Positions 8,099-16,729 of a stretch of 48,116 nt of DNA are shown piece after piece. A model generated the notes under the pieces. That model saw only the letters and a program-made list of their open reading frames with translations. It did not search any database and had not been told where the DNA came from. The translations under genes were made by a program, and so were the position numbers. Position 1 is the first letter of the stretch; each line of letters opens with the position of its first letter. The stretch is from Pseudomonadota bacterium (GTDB lineage: Bacteria > Pseudomonadota > Gammaproteobacteria > Pseudomonadales > Moraxellaceae), in NCBI GenBank assembly GCA_021804565.1, contig JAJZHK010000018.1, positions 1 through 48,116 on the forward strand, written 5' to 3'.

Positions 8099-9607
8099 AT
8101 GGATACTGAAACGAAGCTGCAGGCGTGGAAGACCAATGACTGGGAGGGCTGGTCCGCAGCCCTGCTCGGCCGGGTGAGCCGACCCGCTGGCTGGATGCAG
8201 GACATTGAACAGGCCATTGCGCTGGCTCATCGCTTCAACGAGGAGGTCGTGAAGCCCTGTTACCTACAGTTGGATGCCTTCATTCAGGACCATCCGCAGG
8301 AACTGCCCCTTGCGTTCATCGAGCAGGCAGCACAATGGCGTCTGTTCAGCCTCTGGGTACCGCGTATGCTGGGCGGTGGAGGCTGGAACTTTCTATCGCT
8401 CTATGCCTTTTTGGAAGAGGTCTCGAGTGTTTGTGTTGGACTGGCCAACGTCATTGGAGTGCATTACCTGGGGGCTGCCACCCTCATGGCCACCTGGAAC
8501 ACCCGCCTCATGCAGGAGATATTCTCCGATGTCTGTCAGGGAGAAAGACTGGGACAGCCTCGTCTGATCTCTTTGGCCATCACCGAGCCGGGGGCCGGCA
8601 CCGACATGGAGGAAACCGAGTTGCTGGAGCGTGTACGGACCGGTACTGTGGCCCGCTTGCAAGCCCATGGCGACTATCTGCTCGACGGGTGCAAGGTGTT
8701 CATCTCCAATGGACATGTCTCTACCTGGCATATGGTGATTGCAGCCGAGGACAGACGGCGCGCAGCCGACACCGGCGTGGTGCTGGCCGTACATCGCGAG
8801 GATCCGGGTTTCAGTCTGGGCGCGCATGAAAACAAGATGGGACAGAAGGCCTGTGTGGCGTCGGAACTGTTGTTTGCTGGCTGCCGGGTGCCCGCCCACC
8901 GCGTGGCCTACGCCCCGGCCCAATCCGCTGCCTTGGGAGCATCGCACCGTGACATGATCCAGCTCATCATCGATTATGTGGTGTCCTCGACCCGAGCCGG
9001 TGTTGCGGCCTTCGCCGCCGGTGTCGCGCAGGGCAGCTACCGTACAGCGATGCATTATGCCGCAGGCAAGACCCTGCCACAGGGCCGACTGATCACACAA
9101 CAGTGGGCGCAGTCCTGCCTGTCCGAGATGGCGAAAAATGCCCAGCTTGCGCGCCAGACCTGGATAGACTCCGCCTGTGCCAACAGCTTGGATGGCCTGT
9201 ATGCTCCTCTATTTTCTCCAGCCTTGATGTTGATGGATCGTCATGCGCCGGCCAAGCCCTGGAAAAAATGGGTGGGCGTGGCCCTGCGTCAGCCGGCCGT
9301 TATGCGACAGATCAGGCTGCGCTACATGAAAAATTACTCGCGCTCCCGGCAGCATAAGGTCTCGGGGACCGCCTCCATGGCCAAGTTCGCCTGCAGCGAT
9401 CTGGGCCTGCGCAACGCTCTTCTTGCCCTGGAGCTGATGGGGGCCGACGGCCTGCGGCAGGATCATGGCGCAGAAAAGTTTTTGCGGGACGCCAAGCTGC
9501 TGCAGATCTATGAAGGTAGCAACCAGCTCAACCGTATCAATTATTTCAAATGCAGCCTACGTGCCGATGAACAGGTACGGGTGTTTCTGCGGGAGGCCGC
9601 CTCATGA
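8099..9607 (+). CDS. Acyl-CoA dehydrogenase-like flavoprotein, catalytic Glu present
   Basis: A 502-residue member of the acyl-CoA dehydrogenase family. Recognisable parts are the helical N-terminal domain, the middle beta-barrel with FAD-contacting SLAITEPGAGTDME and VFISNGHVSTW, and the C-terminal helical domain ending in LLQIYEGSNQLNRI. The YEG Glu is the usual catalytic base position (as in medium-chain enzymes), so this subunit is probably active. It is about 100 residues longer than a typical short-chain dehydrogenase, with an extra Lys/Arg-rich segment around residues 375-425. The start ATG 8099 has AGGGAG 8 bases upstream, and the gene follows the ADC-fold gene by 20 bases. Its end overlaps the next gene by 4 bases (ATGA), which suggests coupled synthesis of the two proteins. 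The substrate is unknown. Confidence 0.9.
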   Translation: MDTETKLQAWKTNDWEGWSAALLGRVSRPAGWMQDIEQAIALAHRFNEEVVKPCYLQLDAFIQDHPQELPLAFIEQAAQWRLFSLWVPRMLGGGGWNFLSLYAFLEEVSSVCVGLANVIGVHYLGAATLMATWNTRLMQEIFSDVCQGERLGQPRLISLAITEPGAGTDMEETELLERVRTGTVARLQAHGDYLLDGCKVFISNGHVSTWHMVIAAEDRRRAADTGVVLAVHREDPGFSLGAHENKMGQKACVASELLFAGCRVPAHRVAYAPAQSAALGASHRDMIQLIIDYVVSSTRAGVAAFAAGVAQGSYRTAMHYAAGKTLPQGRLITQQWAQSCLSEMAKNAQLARQTWIDSACANSLDGLYAPLFSPALMLMDRHAPAKPWKKWVGVALRQPAVMRQIRLRYMKNYSRSRQHKVSGTASMAKFACSDLGLRNALLALELMGADGLRQDHGAEKFLRDAKLLQIYEGSNQLNRINYFKCSLRADEQVRVFLREAAS

Positions 9608-10659
9608 ACCCGGAAGATGATGTCAATCTGGCGTGGCAGAACGCAGCCCTGAAGTTTGCACAGGGTCGATTGGGCCCGCGCCGGCGCGGCCAGGACATGC
9701 ACGCCTCTGCGGATTTTCCCGAACTTCTCGAGGAAATGAGAAGCCTCGGCTTCCACGCATTGTGCGTCGCGGAGCGCTGGCAAGGGCTGGAACAGGAGGC
9801 CCAGGCGCTGGCTGCGGTGCTGGCCCCCCTGTGCCGTGTTGATGCAACGGCAGGTGCGGCCGTGTACGCCCATGCAGCCGCTCATCTGGCCCTGCGGACC
9901 GGCGAGGAGAAGGAGGACGGGGATCTGGCTGGGTACTTGGCAGAGCATTGGTTGGCTTGGCCGGCTTTTCATGACTTGGCCGAGCAGGACTGGCCCCTGC
10001 TTGATGCAACGATGACGCTGAGCGGCCAGGTCGAGATGCTGCTGATCGGTGCCTACGCAGGCGCTGCCGTCATTCCGGCGCGAAGCCCGGAGGGCATGGT
10101 GTTGGTGCTGGTGGACCTGCACGCCCCTGGGGTGCAGAAAAGTACCACCGTTCGTACCCTGGGCCTGAGCGCTGCCGGGGTGGTCGATATCAGGTTTTCT
10201 GCCACCCCGGTCCTTAGGGTGCTCTCCCAGGGTCAGGAGCGGTTCAGAGACCTGCAGCCGAAGCTGGCGCTGGCCGCTCTGGCCATGCTGGGAGGTGTGA
10301 TGCGGGGAAGTTTTGAGACCGCATACGTCTACAGCCAGGAGCGCCACCAGGGCGGCGGTCCCATCAAGGATTGGGGGGAAGTCCGGCGTCTGCTGTCCTT
10401 GATGGAGCAACAGGTGTGCGTGGCGGAGAGCCTGCAGATGCATCACCGACAGGCCAGGGATGTATCTGGCCTGCTGCATGCGCTCGTGCACGTTGCTGAA
10501 CGCGCGCCCGAGGTATGCTCCGACGGCATCCAGCTGCTGGGGGGCAACGGCTACATGAAAGACTACGGTCAGGAAAAGCGCCTGCGCGACGCCCTGCAGT
10601 TGCAATGCCTGGGCGGCAGCATCAGCTGGCGACGCCAGCAACTGGCACCTAAGCACTGA
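9604..10659 (+). CDS. Acyl-CoA dehydrogenase-like protein lacking the catalytic Glu; probable partner subunit
   Basis: A 351-residue divergent acyl-CoA dehydrogenase homologue. The C-terminal domain is clear (AYVYSQERHQGGGPIKDW around residues 240-257 and DGIQLLGGNGYMKDYGQEKRLRDA near 304-327), but the FAD-binding middle domain is poorly conserved. Where the upstream gene has IYEGS, this one has CLGGS: the usual catalytic Glu is Gly337. Other Glu positions used by some branches cannot be ruled out from sequence alone. The ATGA overlap with the preceding gene favours a heteromeric complex, as known for the alpha2-beta2 acyl-CoA dehydrogenases of steroid side-chain breakdown, where one subunit contributes FAD contacts and the other the base. 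That model is inference. Confidence 0.85.
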   Translation: MNPEDDVNLAWQNAALKFAQGRLGPRRRGQDMHASADFPELLEEMRSLGFHALCVAERWQGLEQEAQALAAVLAPLCRVDATAGAAVYAHAAAHLALRTGEEKEDGDLAGYLAEHWLAWPAFHDLAEQDWPLLDATMTLSGQVEMLLIGAYAGAAVIPARSPEGMVLVLVDLHAPGVQKSTTVRTLGLSAAGVVDIRFSATPVLRVLSQGQERFRDLQPKLALAALAMLGGVMRGSFETAYVYSQERHQGGGPIKDWGEVRRLLSLMEQQVCVAESLQMHHRQARDVSGLLHALVHVAERAPEVCSDGIQLLGGNGYMKDYGQEKRLRDALQLQCLGGSISWRRQQLAPKH

Positions 10660-11020
10660 GTCAGGCCGCCGGACCAGCTCGGGGGCCATGCCGTGTTCAT
10701 TGGAAAATACCGAGCGAGCTTGCGCCCGTGCGCCACCCGTTCATGGAAGCGCCGTGGGTATGGCCTCAGCAGTGCTGCCCGCGGAAAACTGTGGCTCACG
10801 CTCTGTCTGGATACGCCCCATCAGAGACGCCGACAGGAGCTTTTAAGCCAGCGCCTGTCCTGACCCCAACACCACCTGAGCCCCTCGGTAACAGGGGCCC
10901 TAGCCACCAGTCACCTGTCCATTCATCGCATCAGCCTCTCGCGTGGCCGATTTTTGCTATACCTAGTCCAGTCGCTATACCTCTCATCGTGCGACCCCTC
11001 CAGCTTGGAGTGTTTGCGAT
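10660..11020. other. 361-base intergenic region before the diguanylate cyclase gene
   Basis: No gene is supported here. It holds a possible stem GACAGG...CCTGTC (around 10832-10862) and CCCC-TCGGTAACA-GGGG (around 10881-10897), which could mark the end of the upstream operon, though no T-run follows. A direct repeat GCTATACCT occurs at 10956-10964 and 10974-10982, 18 bases apart centre to centre, about 40-65 bases before the next start. It is a possible activator site or promoter element. No riboswitch consensus was recognised. Confidence 0.35.
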
Positions 11021-12457
11021 ATGAGCTCACTTGGGCGCGAGATGCCCTCCTCCGCATGGCGTAGCGCTGGCGCCCTTGGAGAGGCTCTCCTGATCTTGCT
11101 GATCTACCTGGCGCTGGGCCAGCTGTCCTACCGCCTGACGGTCGTCAACGATGAACTGACCGAGAACTTTTTCATCCCGGCCGGCTATGCGCTGGCCCTC
11201 GGCCTGTGCCGGCGCTGGCCGATGAAGAGCATCGTTTTTATCGGACAGATGCTGCTCGCCCTGCATCAGCACCTGTCGATCACGCTGGGCCTGGCCGTCG
11301 CCGCAGCCCATGTCGGTGTCCTGCAGCTGGGCCTGCTGAGTGCGCAGCTGCTCCGACTCGACCCCAAGCTGCATCATGTGCGCGACTATCTGCTGCTCGC
11401 CGCTATCGAGCTGATCCTCCTGCAGGCGGCCAGCGCCCTCAGCGGCGCATGCCTGGTGCTCTGGCAAACCCACAGCCGCGTCTGGCTGGGACTGGCCGGC
11501 ATCTGGTCGCTGTCAGCGGCCGGCTGCCAAGTGATCCTGACCTCCTTCCTGCTCTCCTGGCTCTTCTCGCCCTACTCCTCGCGCAAGCTGCTGAGCTGGT
11601 TGGCGTCCACGTGTGTACTCTGCCTGTTTCTGGTGTGGCTGATCGTCACCCAGATCGCGCTGCCGGCCATGCACAAGATCGCCCTGATCTATCTCAGCCT
11701 GCTCATCTTCACCTCAAGCTATCGCCTGCTGGGGGCCTCCACCGGGGCCTTGCTGCTGTTCAGCATCAGCCAATGGTCGCTCGCCCATGGACTGTCCCCG
11801 CTGCCCGACCTGCCCAGCCCCGAGCTCGAGCACGAGTACATCGACGTGCTGGTGCTCAGCGTCGCTCTCGGCATGGGTCTCATCGGCACCCTGCTCAATC
11901 AGCTGCATGAGCAAGCCTTGATCCTGCAGCAGCAAGCCACCTGTGACGAACTCACCGGCCTGGGCAATCGCCGCTATTTTTTTAGTGCCACGCAGTTGAT
12001 GCTCGCCACCTTGCGCCGCCATCCCGGGCCGATCACGCTGATCATGCTCGATCTTGACCACTTCAAACGCATCAATGACACCTACGGCCATGCCACCGGC
12101 GATCAAGTGCTGTGTCTGTTTGCCCAGGCTTTGCGCAGCAGCTTTCGGGAAGGGGATCTGATCGCCCGCATCGGCGGCGAGGAGTTTGTCATCCTGTCTT
12201 TGCAGGGCCACCCGAGCGAGCAGTGCCAGCGCCTGCGTCATATCCTGCAGGAGAGCCTGAACAGCCACCCCGACTGCCCTGACTTCTCCTTCAGCAGTGG
12301 CAGCGTCACGCTGGCCAGTCATGAGTTTCATCTCGATGTCGCGCTACGTGCCGCAGACAGTGCGCTCTACCAGGCCAAGCGCGCCGGCCGTCATTGCGAC
12401 AAAATGGCCACAAGTCCGGCATCCCATACGGCCGATGCTCTATCCGAAAGCCTTTGA
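11021..12457 (+). CDS. Membrane diguanylate cyclase (MASE1-like sensor + GGDEF)
   Basis: A 478-residue protein. Residues 20-300 contain about eight membrane segments in a MASE1-like pattern (FFIPAGYALALGLCRRWP near 50-67), followed by a GGDEF domain from about 305 (DELTGLGNRRYFF). The active-site motif is GGEEF at 385-389. The inhibitory I-site RxxD is at R376-D379, exactly five residues before it. Both suggest an active cyclase that makes c-di-GMP and is subject to product feedback. DLDHFKRINDTYGHATGD is also typical. The ATG at 11021 has GGAG 10 bases upstream. The next gene, a secreted START protein, begins 80 bases later, so the two may be cotranscribed. The signal sensed is unknown. Confidence 0.93.
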   Translation: MSSLGREMPSSAWRSAGALGEALLILLIYLALGQLSYRLTVVNDELTENFFIPAGYALALGLCRRWPMKSIVFIGQMLLALHQHLSITLGLAVAAAHVGVLQLGLLSAQLLRLDPKLHHVRDYLLLAAIELILLQAASALSGACLVLWQTHSRVWLGLAGIWSLSAAGCQVILTSFLLSWLFSPYSSRKLLSWLASTCVLCLFLVWLIVTQIALPAMHKIALIYLSLLIFTSSYRLLGASTGALLLFSISQWSLAHGLSPLPDLPSPELEHEYIDVLVLSVALGMGLIGTLLNQLHEQALILQQQATCDELTGLGNRRYFFSATQLMLATLRRHPGPITLIMLDLDHFKRINDTYGHATGDQVLCLFAQALRSSFREGDLIARIGGEEFVILSLQGHPSEQCQRLRHILQESLNSHPDCPDFSFSSGSVTLASHEFHLDVALRAADSALYQAKRAGRHCDKMATSPASHTADALSESL

Positions 12458-12537
12458 ATCTGAGATAGTAAGGCTTGCATGGCATCATGCCGTGCAGCCC
12501 GCACAACGATAACAAAATCTGCCTGTGAAGGTTAAAA

Positions 12538-13260
12538 ATGCGTCTAACACCCTCTCGCACTCTTTACGCCTGTTGTTTGTTGATCAGTCTGAGCCTGGCC
12601 GGCTCCTGGGCACGCGCCGATGACAGCAGCGACCAGCAAAGCTACCAGACCGAAAGACAGTCCCTCAACAACGACTGGAAGCTGATCCACCATGATCGTC
12701 GACGACATATCGAGTTCTATCTGCGCAAAGACTCGAACTATCGAGTTTCCGTGAACAAGATGGTGACCATCTTTGATGCGCCACTGGCCAGCATCGTCGC
12801 CGCCTGCATGGACGTCGACCATATGGGGCAATGGATATGGCATCTGAGCAGCGCCACCCTGCTCAAACAGGAAAGCCCCAACGACCTGATCATCCATCTG
12901 GTGATCAGCAGCCCTTACGGCATTGAAGACCGTGACGCGGTGATCCATACGCACATCGCGCAGGACAGCAAAACCCATGTCGTCACGCTGACCACCGAGT
13001 CTGTCGATGGCTATATCCCCCCCGGTCCCGGCCTGGTGCGCATGGCCAAGCTGCAGATGAACTGGAGGTTCACGCCACGCAGCGATGGGCGTGTCGACGC
13101 CGAGATGGTGGGGATCATCGATCCGGGAGGAAGGATACCAGCCTGGACGGCCAATATCATACAGCACTCGTCCTTGTACTACAGTCTCAAGAACCTGATG
13201 CGTATCTCGCAAAATGAGCGCTACAGCAACCCTGCACTGCCCTTCCCCATCGTCCAGTGA
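12538..13260 (+). CDS. Secreted START-domain lipid-binding-like protein
   Basis: A 240-residue protein with a Sec signal peptide (MRLTPSRTLYACCLLI..., likely cleaved at SWARA|DD near residue 28). The rest fits the START/Bet v1-like lipid-transfer fold: a conserved edge ...VNKMVTIFDAPLASIVAACMD, a central SSPYGIEDRDAVIHT, then MNWRFTPRSDGRVDAEMVGIIDPGGRIPAWTAN, the last resembling the PGG.IP.W segment of bacterial START proteins. Such proteins bind hydrophobic molecules; a periplasmic lipid-shuttling role is plausible but unproven. The ATG at 12538 has only a weak purine stretch upstream (GAAGG), which fits moderate expression or coupling to the cyclase gene. A bidirectional hairpin follows at 13275-13304. 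Confidence 0.82.
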   Translation: MRLTPSRTLYACCLLISLSLAGSWARADDSSDQQSYQTERQSLNNDWKLIHHDRRRHIEFYLRKDSNYRVSVNKMVTIFDAPLASIVAACMDVDHMGQWIWHLSSATLLKQESPNDLIIHLVISSPYGIEDRDAVIHTHIAQDSKTHVVTLTTESVDGYIPPGPGLVRMAKLQMNWRFTPRSDGRVDAEMVGIIDPGGRIPAWTANIIQHSSLYYSLKNLMRISQNERYSNPALPFPIVQ

Positions 13261-13270
13261 AGGCTGGGGC

Positions 13271-13304
13271 AAAAAGCGATGGCGACACAGCGGCCGCCAT
13301 CGCT
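13271..13304 (-). terminator. Intrinsic terminator of the phasin-like gene
   Basis: AGCGATGGCG (13275-13284) and its exact complement CGCCATCGCT (13295-13304) form a 10-bp stem with a 10-base loop. On the minus strand it is followed by a five-T run, so it ends transcription of the phasin-like gene. It could also stop the plus-strand START gene less efficiently. Confidence 0.75.
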
Positions 13305-13312
13305 GACTGCAC

Positions 13313-13678
13313 TTAGGCGGCCTTGCGCTTCTCGCCGGCCTGGACCAGGTCGGTGAACAGCTTCTGGGCCTGCTGACGCAGCTCTTCAGCGCTGATCTTG
13401 TCGCGCAGCTGCTGCACCTGTGCACGCACATCGTCCAGCTTCAGTTGCGTCGCTTCGTTGACCAGCGTATCGACCAGACCACGCACGGCCAGCACCAGCT
13501 CCGGGCCTTCACCGTGCGCTTCCTTGCCGGCGGCCAGGGCCTTGTCGTACTGCTTGCGCGACTCTTCTTCAACACGCGCCAGCAGACCGACATGCGCCAG
13601 ATAGACCTGTTGCGCCAGTGAGCGCGCACGTGCGACCAACGTCGACTCTTCCACTGACAAATTTTTGAGCTCACCCAT
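13313..13678 (-). CDS. Phasin-like (PhaI/PhaF-type) granule-associated protein
   Basis: A 121-residue, almost wholly helical protein. The N-terminal segment ARARSLAQQVYLAHVGLLARVEEESRKQYDKALAAG follows the pattern of polyhydroxyalkanoate granule-associated proteins (a helix with W/Y-LA-xG-xxAR, then a charged helix and F/Y...L..G). The C-terminal half is a long amphipathic helix rich in Gln, Leu and Lys (QVQQLRDKISAEELRQQAQKL). Phasins coat storage-polymer granules and affect their number and size. No polymer synthase gene is in the window, so the link is by family resemblance only. The ATG has AGGAGA 7 bases upstream and the gene has its own terminator. An alternative is an unrelated coiled-coil stress protein. 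Confidence 0.65.
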   Translation of the reverse strand: MGELKNLSVEESTLVARARSLAQQVYLAHVGLLARVEEESRKQYDKALAAGKEAHGEGPELVLAVRGLVDTLVNEATQLKLDDVRAQVQQLRDKISAEELRQQAQKLFTDLVQAGEKRKAA

Positions 13679-13783
13679 GATATTCTCCTTGGCTTAAAAG
13701 CCACCTGGTGGTGGCAACTGGGTCAATTCTAACAAGAACGGCCTCGAGAACCACTCAATCCTGTCTGACAATCCGATCATCTG

Positions 13784-13993
13784 TCATCGATGATGGTGCG
13801 CCTCGATGAGACGGAGCATGAGTTTTTTCTCGTGCAAAAGCTCCAGATAGCGTTCCGGGCGGGAAAAACGCCAGTCTTCTGGACGGATATGGAATTGACT
13901 GAGGAGATTCTCGATCTCGTCGATTTCTTGCATGAGACTGGCGGCCAGGAGGTCCTGCTCGCGCGACCCACGATCGTAAGAAGATGTAGCCAT
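13784..13993 (-). CDS. Small charged helical protein, unknown function
   Basis: A 69-residue protein starting MATSSYDRGSREQDLLAAS, with the helical core LMQEIDEIENLLSQFHIRPE followed by DWRFSRPERYLELLHEKKLM and a His-rich end (EAHHHR). The second of two tandem ATGs (13993) is chosen because GGAG lies 7 bases upstream; the first (13996) would be only 4 bases away. No signal peptide or membrane segment. It lies 105 bases after the phasin-like gene's start and 117 bases after the ppa stop, in the same direction, so it could be at the end of a ppa transcript. I do not recognise the family. The regular helical pattern and good ribosome site argue that it is real. Confidence 0.6.
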   Translation of the reverse strand: MATSSYDRGSREQDLLAASLMQEIDEIENLLSQFHIRPEDWRFSRPERYLELLHEKKLMLRLIEAHHHR

Positions 13994-14110
13994 CATAAAA
14001 CTCCAGCATCCTGCCTGAGTCTGAGCAAGCTTAACCGGACACCAGCGCACTGACAAGCCCGCAGGAGCGGTCCAGGCAAGCCTAGAACCCCTCCTGCCCG
14101 GATGCACCGA

Positions 14111-14632
14111 TCAGGCGGCAGCGATCGCCTTCAAAACCTCGGCCTCGGCCGCCTCGCGACCCGCCCAGCCGGTGACCTTGACCCATTTGCCCGGCTCAAG
14201 GTCCTTGTAGTGCTCGAAGAAGTGCTTGATCTGCGCCAGCAGCTGGGGCGGCAGATCTTCGATCTCCTGGACATGGGCATACGCCGGGCTGAGCTTGTCA
14301 TGGGGAACCGCCACCAGCTTGGCGTCCAGACCGGACTCATCTTCCATCATCAGCATGCCGACCGGCCTGGCCCTGATGACCGCTCCCGGAGCGACCGGCT
14401 GCGGCGCAACGACGAGAACGTCGAGAGGATCCCCGTCTTCGGAGAGGGTGTTGGGAATGTAGCCGTAGTTGGCCGGATAGAACATGGCCGTGCCCAAAAA
14501 TCTATCGACGAACAAGGTCTCGCTGTCCTTGTCGATCTCGTACTTGATCGGGCTGTGTTGCGCCGGGATCTCGATCACGACGTAGATGTCCTGCGGCGGC
14601 TTCTTGCCCGGGGGTATCGCCTGATAGCTCAT
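14111..14632 (-). CDS. ppa: Family I inorganic pyrophosphatase
   Basis: A 173-residue cytoplasmic enzyme hydrolysing pyrophosphate to two phosphates, which drives biosynthetic reactions forward. The signature [10 protein letters not shown] (about residues 64-73) carries the metal-binding aspartates; [12 protein letters not shown] and [13 protein letters not shown] match the bacterial hexameric enzymes, and length is normal. ATG 14632 is preferred, with GAGAG a few bases upstream; an adjacent GTG adds one codon. A good promoter lies at 14664-14693, so it need not depend on the cysK transcript. Confidence 0.96.
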   Translation of the reverse strand: MSYQAIPPGKKPPQDIYVVIEIPAQHSPIKYEIDKDSETLFVDRFLGTAMFYPANYGYIPNTLSEDGDPLDVLVVAPQPVAPGAVIRARPVGMLMMEDESGLDAKLVAVPHDKLSPAYAHVQEIEDLPPQLLAQIKHFFEHYKDLEPGKWVKVTGWAGREAAEAEVLKAIAAA

Positions 14633-14663
14633 CACAATCTCTCATAAAGCGGGGTGAGCGGGC

Positions 14664-14693
14664 ATTATAGCCCGCCGTCCCTGAAGCACTCAA
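14664..14693 (-). promoter_or_regulatory. Sigma70 promoter of ppa, with the -10 in a palindrome loop
   Basis: On the minus strand TTGAGT (14688-14693) is followed after 18 bases by a perfect TATAAT (14664-14669). The -10 is exactly the six-base loop between inverted GCGGGC arms (14658-14663 and 14670-14675). The start would be about 32-40 bases before the ppa ATG. The symmetry may be chance or may make a regulator site. Confidence 0.6.
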
Positions 14694-14702
14694 CGCAAGC
14701 GC

Positions 14703-15674
14703 TCAGGCAATGTTCTCCTGATCCCCGAACATGCCTTCAAACAGGGCGCTCGACAGATAGCGCTCGGCGCTGTCGGGCAGCACCACCACGATCATCCGCC
14801 CAGCCATCTCCGCCGAAGCGGCCAGCCGCGCCGCCGCACACACCGCCGCACCACAGGAGATGCCGGCCAGGATACCCTCCTCCTGCATCAGCCGCCGCGC
14901 ATAAAGAATGGCCTCCTCGTTGCTGACGGTCTCCACTCTGTCGATCAGGCTGAGGTCGAGGTTGGCGGGAATGAAATTGGCGCCCAGGCCCTGTATCTTG
15001 TGGCCACCCGGGGCCAGGGCCAGACCTGCGCGCGTCTGCGTGATCAGGGGAGAAGCGGCGGGCTCAACCGCCACACTGGTGATCGCTTTGCCGCAGGTCC
15101 CTTTGATATAACGTGAAACACCGCTCAAGGTGCCGCCGGTGCCGACCCCGGCGACGAAAACGTCGACCTCGCCCTGGGTGTCCTGCCAGATCTCCGGCCC
15201 GGTGGTCTGCTCATGGATACGCGGGTTGGCCGGGTTCTCAAACTGCTGCAGCATCAGGTAGCGACCGGGTTCGGCCGCTATCATCGCGCTGGCCTTCTCC
15301 ACCGCGCCGCGCATGCCCAGCGCCGGATCGGTCAGCACCAGACGTGCGCCGAGAGCGCGCAGGAGCTTGCGCCGCTCCAGGCTCATGGACGCCGGCATGG
15401 TCAGGGTCAAGGCATAGCCACGCGCGGCACAGACATAGGCCAGGGCGATACCGGTATTGCCCGAAGTGGGCTCGATGAGCTCGACCCCCGGCTTGAGCAG
15501 GCCGCGTTCTTCTGCGTCCCAGACCATCGCCGCCCCGATACGGCACTTGACCGAGTAAGCCGGATTGCGGCCTTCGATCTTGGCATAGACACGCGCACCC
15601 GCAGGCACGACCCGATGCAGACGCACCAGGGGGGTGTGACCGATGGACAGAGGGTTGTTCTCATATAAAGGCAT
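14703..15674 (-). CDS. cysK: Cysteine synthase A (O-acetylserine sulfhydrylase)
   Basis: A 323-residue PLP enzyme making cysteine from O-acetylserine and sulfide. The N-terminus [19 protein letters not shown] is typical; the PLP lysine is K43 in [11 protein letters not shown], and the Cys following it is the same as in E. coli CysK. Other matches are the substrate loop [10 protein letters not shown], the phosphate-binding [10 protein letters not shown] and the terminal-region serine in [10 protein letters not shown]. The start at 15674 is chosen by family alignment and GAGG 8 bases upstream; the frame is open much further upstream but that part is not CysK-like. A divergent alpha/beta-hydrolase gene starts 137 bases away. 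Confidence 0.96.
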   Translation of the reverse strand: MPLYENNPLSIGHTPLVRLHRVVPAGARVYAKIEGRNPAYSVKCRIGAAMVWDAEERGLLKPGVELIEPTSGNTGIALAYVCAARGYALTLTMPASMSLERRKLLRALGARLVLTDPALGMRGAVEKASAMIAAEPGRYLMLQQFENPANPRIHEQTTGPEIWQDTQGEVDVFVAGVGTGGTLSGVSRYIKGTCGKAITSVAVEPAASPLITQTRAGLALAPGGHKIQGLGANFIPANLDLSLIDRVETVSNEEAILYARRLMQEEGILAGISCGAAVCAAARLAASAEMAGRMIVVVLPDSAERYLSSALFEGMFGDQENIA

Positions 15675-15811
15675 CTGCAGATCCTCGACGGTACAGGTCC
15701 CTCCAGTGTGGCGAAGCTGGCCCACAAGAGCAAGGACTTGGCCCGCCCGCGCATGGACAAGTCGAGGACGCTGCGGTCCAATGGAGGACCTTACAGCTGC
15801 AGGAGAATAGC

Positions 15812-16729
15812 GTGGAGCGAAGAGAAGGCCGCGTTCGTCATGGCGATATCGAACTCTATTATGAAGACTGGGGACGTCCACAAGACCCTGCCCTCCTGCT
15901 CATCATGGGACTGTCCGGGCAGCTCATCCACTGGCCCGAGGTCCTGGTCCGCGAGCTGGTGAACCAGGGGCTGCGCGTCATACGCTTTGATCATCGCGAT
16001 ATCGGCCTGTCGACGGTGTTGCGCAGCGAAGGCCGTTACCAGGTCTCGCGCGCCATGCTGCGCTCCAGCTTCGGCCTGTCGGTGCAGGCGCCTTACACCC
16101 TCGATGACCTGGCCGCGGACTGCATCGCCCTGCTCGATGGCCTGCATATCGAACGCGCCCATATCGCCGGTATCTCCATGGGCGGCATGGTCGCCCAGAT
16201 ACTGGCCGCCGACCATGGCGAACGCGTTCTCTCAGCGAGCATCCTGATGAGTTCCCCGCTCATGCCCGGTCTTTTTCCGCCCAACCCACGCATGCTCTGG
16301 ACCATGCTCAGTGGCGGCTTCGGCGGACGCAAACCGGCCGGCCTGGCCAAACCACGGCCGGAAGACGTCGCCGATTTTCTGCAAAAGCTGAGCGGCCGCC
16401 AGCATCGCAGCGATCATGCGCAACTGGTCGAGGTCGCCCGCTTGTCCCTGTCGCGGTCTTATCGTCCGGCCGGGGTCATGCGCCAGATGCTGGCGGTCAT
16501 GGCCACCCGCGACCTGCGTCCCCGGCTGCGCAAGGTCCGTGTCCCGACCCTGGTCATGCATGGCCGCGACGACCCGTTGCTGCCCTGGTGGGGCGGCTGG
16601 ATCATCGCACGCAACATTCCCGGTGCGCACTGGCAGCTGGTGCCCGGCTGGGGCCATGACCTGCCCGCCAGCATGCACCACGAACTGGTGCAGCGCATCA
16701 GCGCGCTGACGCGCGCTGCGGCTAGTTGA
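15812..16729 (+). CDS. Alpha/beta-hydrolase
   Basis: A 305-residue alpha/beta-hydrolase. The nucleophile elbow is GISMGGM (Ser122). The oxyanion-hole region is [12 protein letters not shown] (residues 31-42). The acid is in [10 protein letters not shown], and the catalytic His is in PGWGHDLP. The lid between residues 145 and 205 is long and basic. Family members hydrolyse esters, lactones or similar bonds; the substrate here is not predictable. The start is GTG 15812, supported by AGGAGA 5 bases upstream; no ATG in frame gives the conserved first strand. The gene converges on the ornithine decarboxylase gene and the two stops overlap by 8 bases. Confidence 0.88.
   Translation: MERREGRVRHGDIELYYEDWGRPQDPALLLIMGLSGQLIHWPEVLVRELVNQGLRVIRFDHRDIGLSTVLRSEGRYQVSRAMLRSSFGLSVQAPYTLDDLAADCIALLDGLHIERAHIAGISMGGMVAQILAADHGERVLSASILMSSPLMPGLFPPNPRMLWTMLSGGFGGRKPAGLAKPRPEDVADFLQKLSGRQHRSDHAQLVEVARLSLSRSYRPAGVMRQMLAVMATRDLRPRLRKVRVPTLVMHGRDDPLLPWWGGWIIARNIPGAHWQLVPGWGHDLPASMHHELVQRISALTRAAAS

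Noticed and set aside
10660-11020. c-di-GMP riboswitch before the diguanylate cyclase gene
   Set aside because: Some stems are possible but the conserved riboswitch core sequences were not found.
15674-15881. N-terminal extension of CysK
   Set aside because: The frame is open, but the residues are not CysK-like, and a good ribosome site precedes the ATG at 15674.
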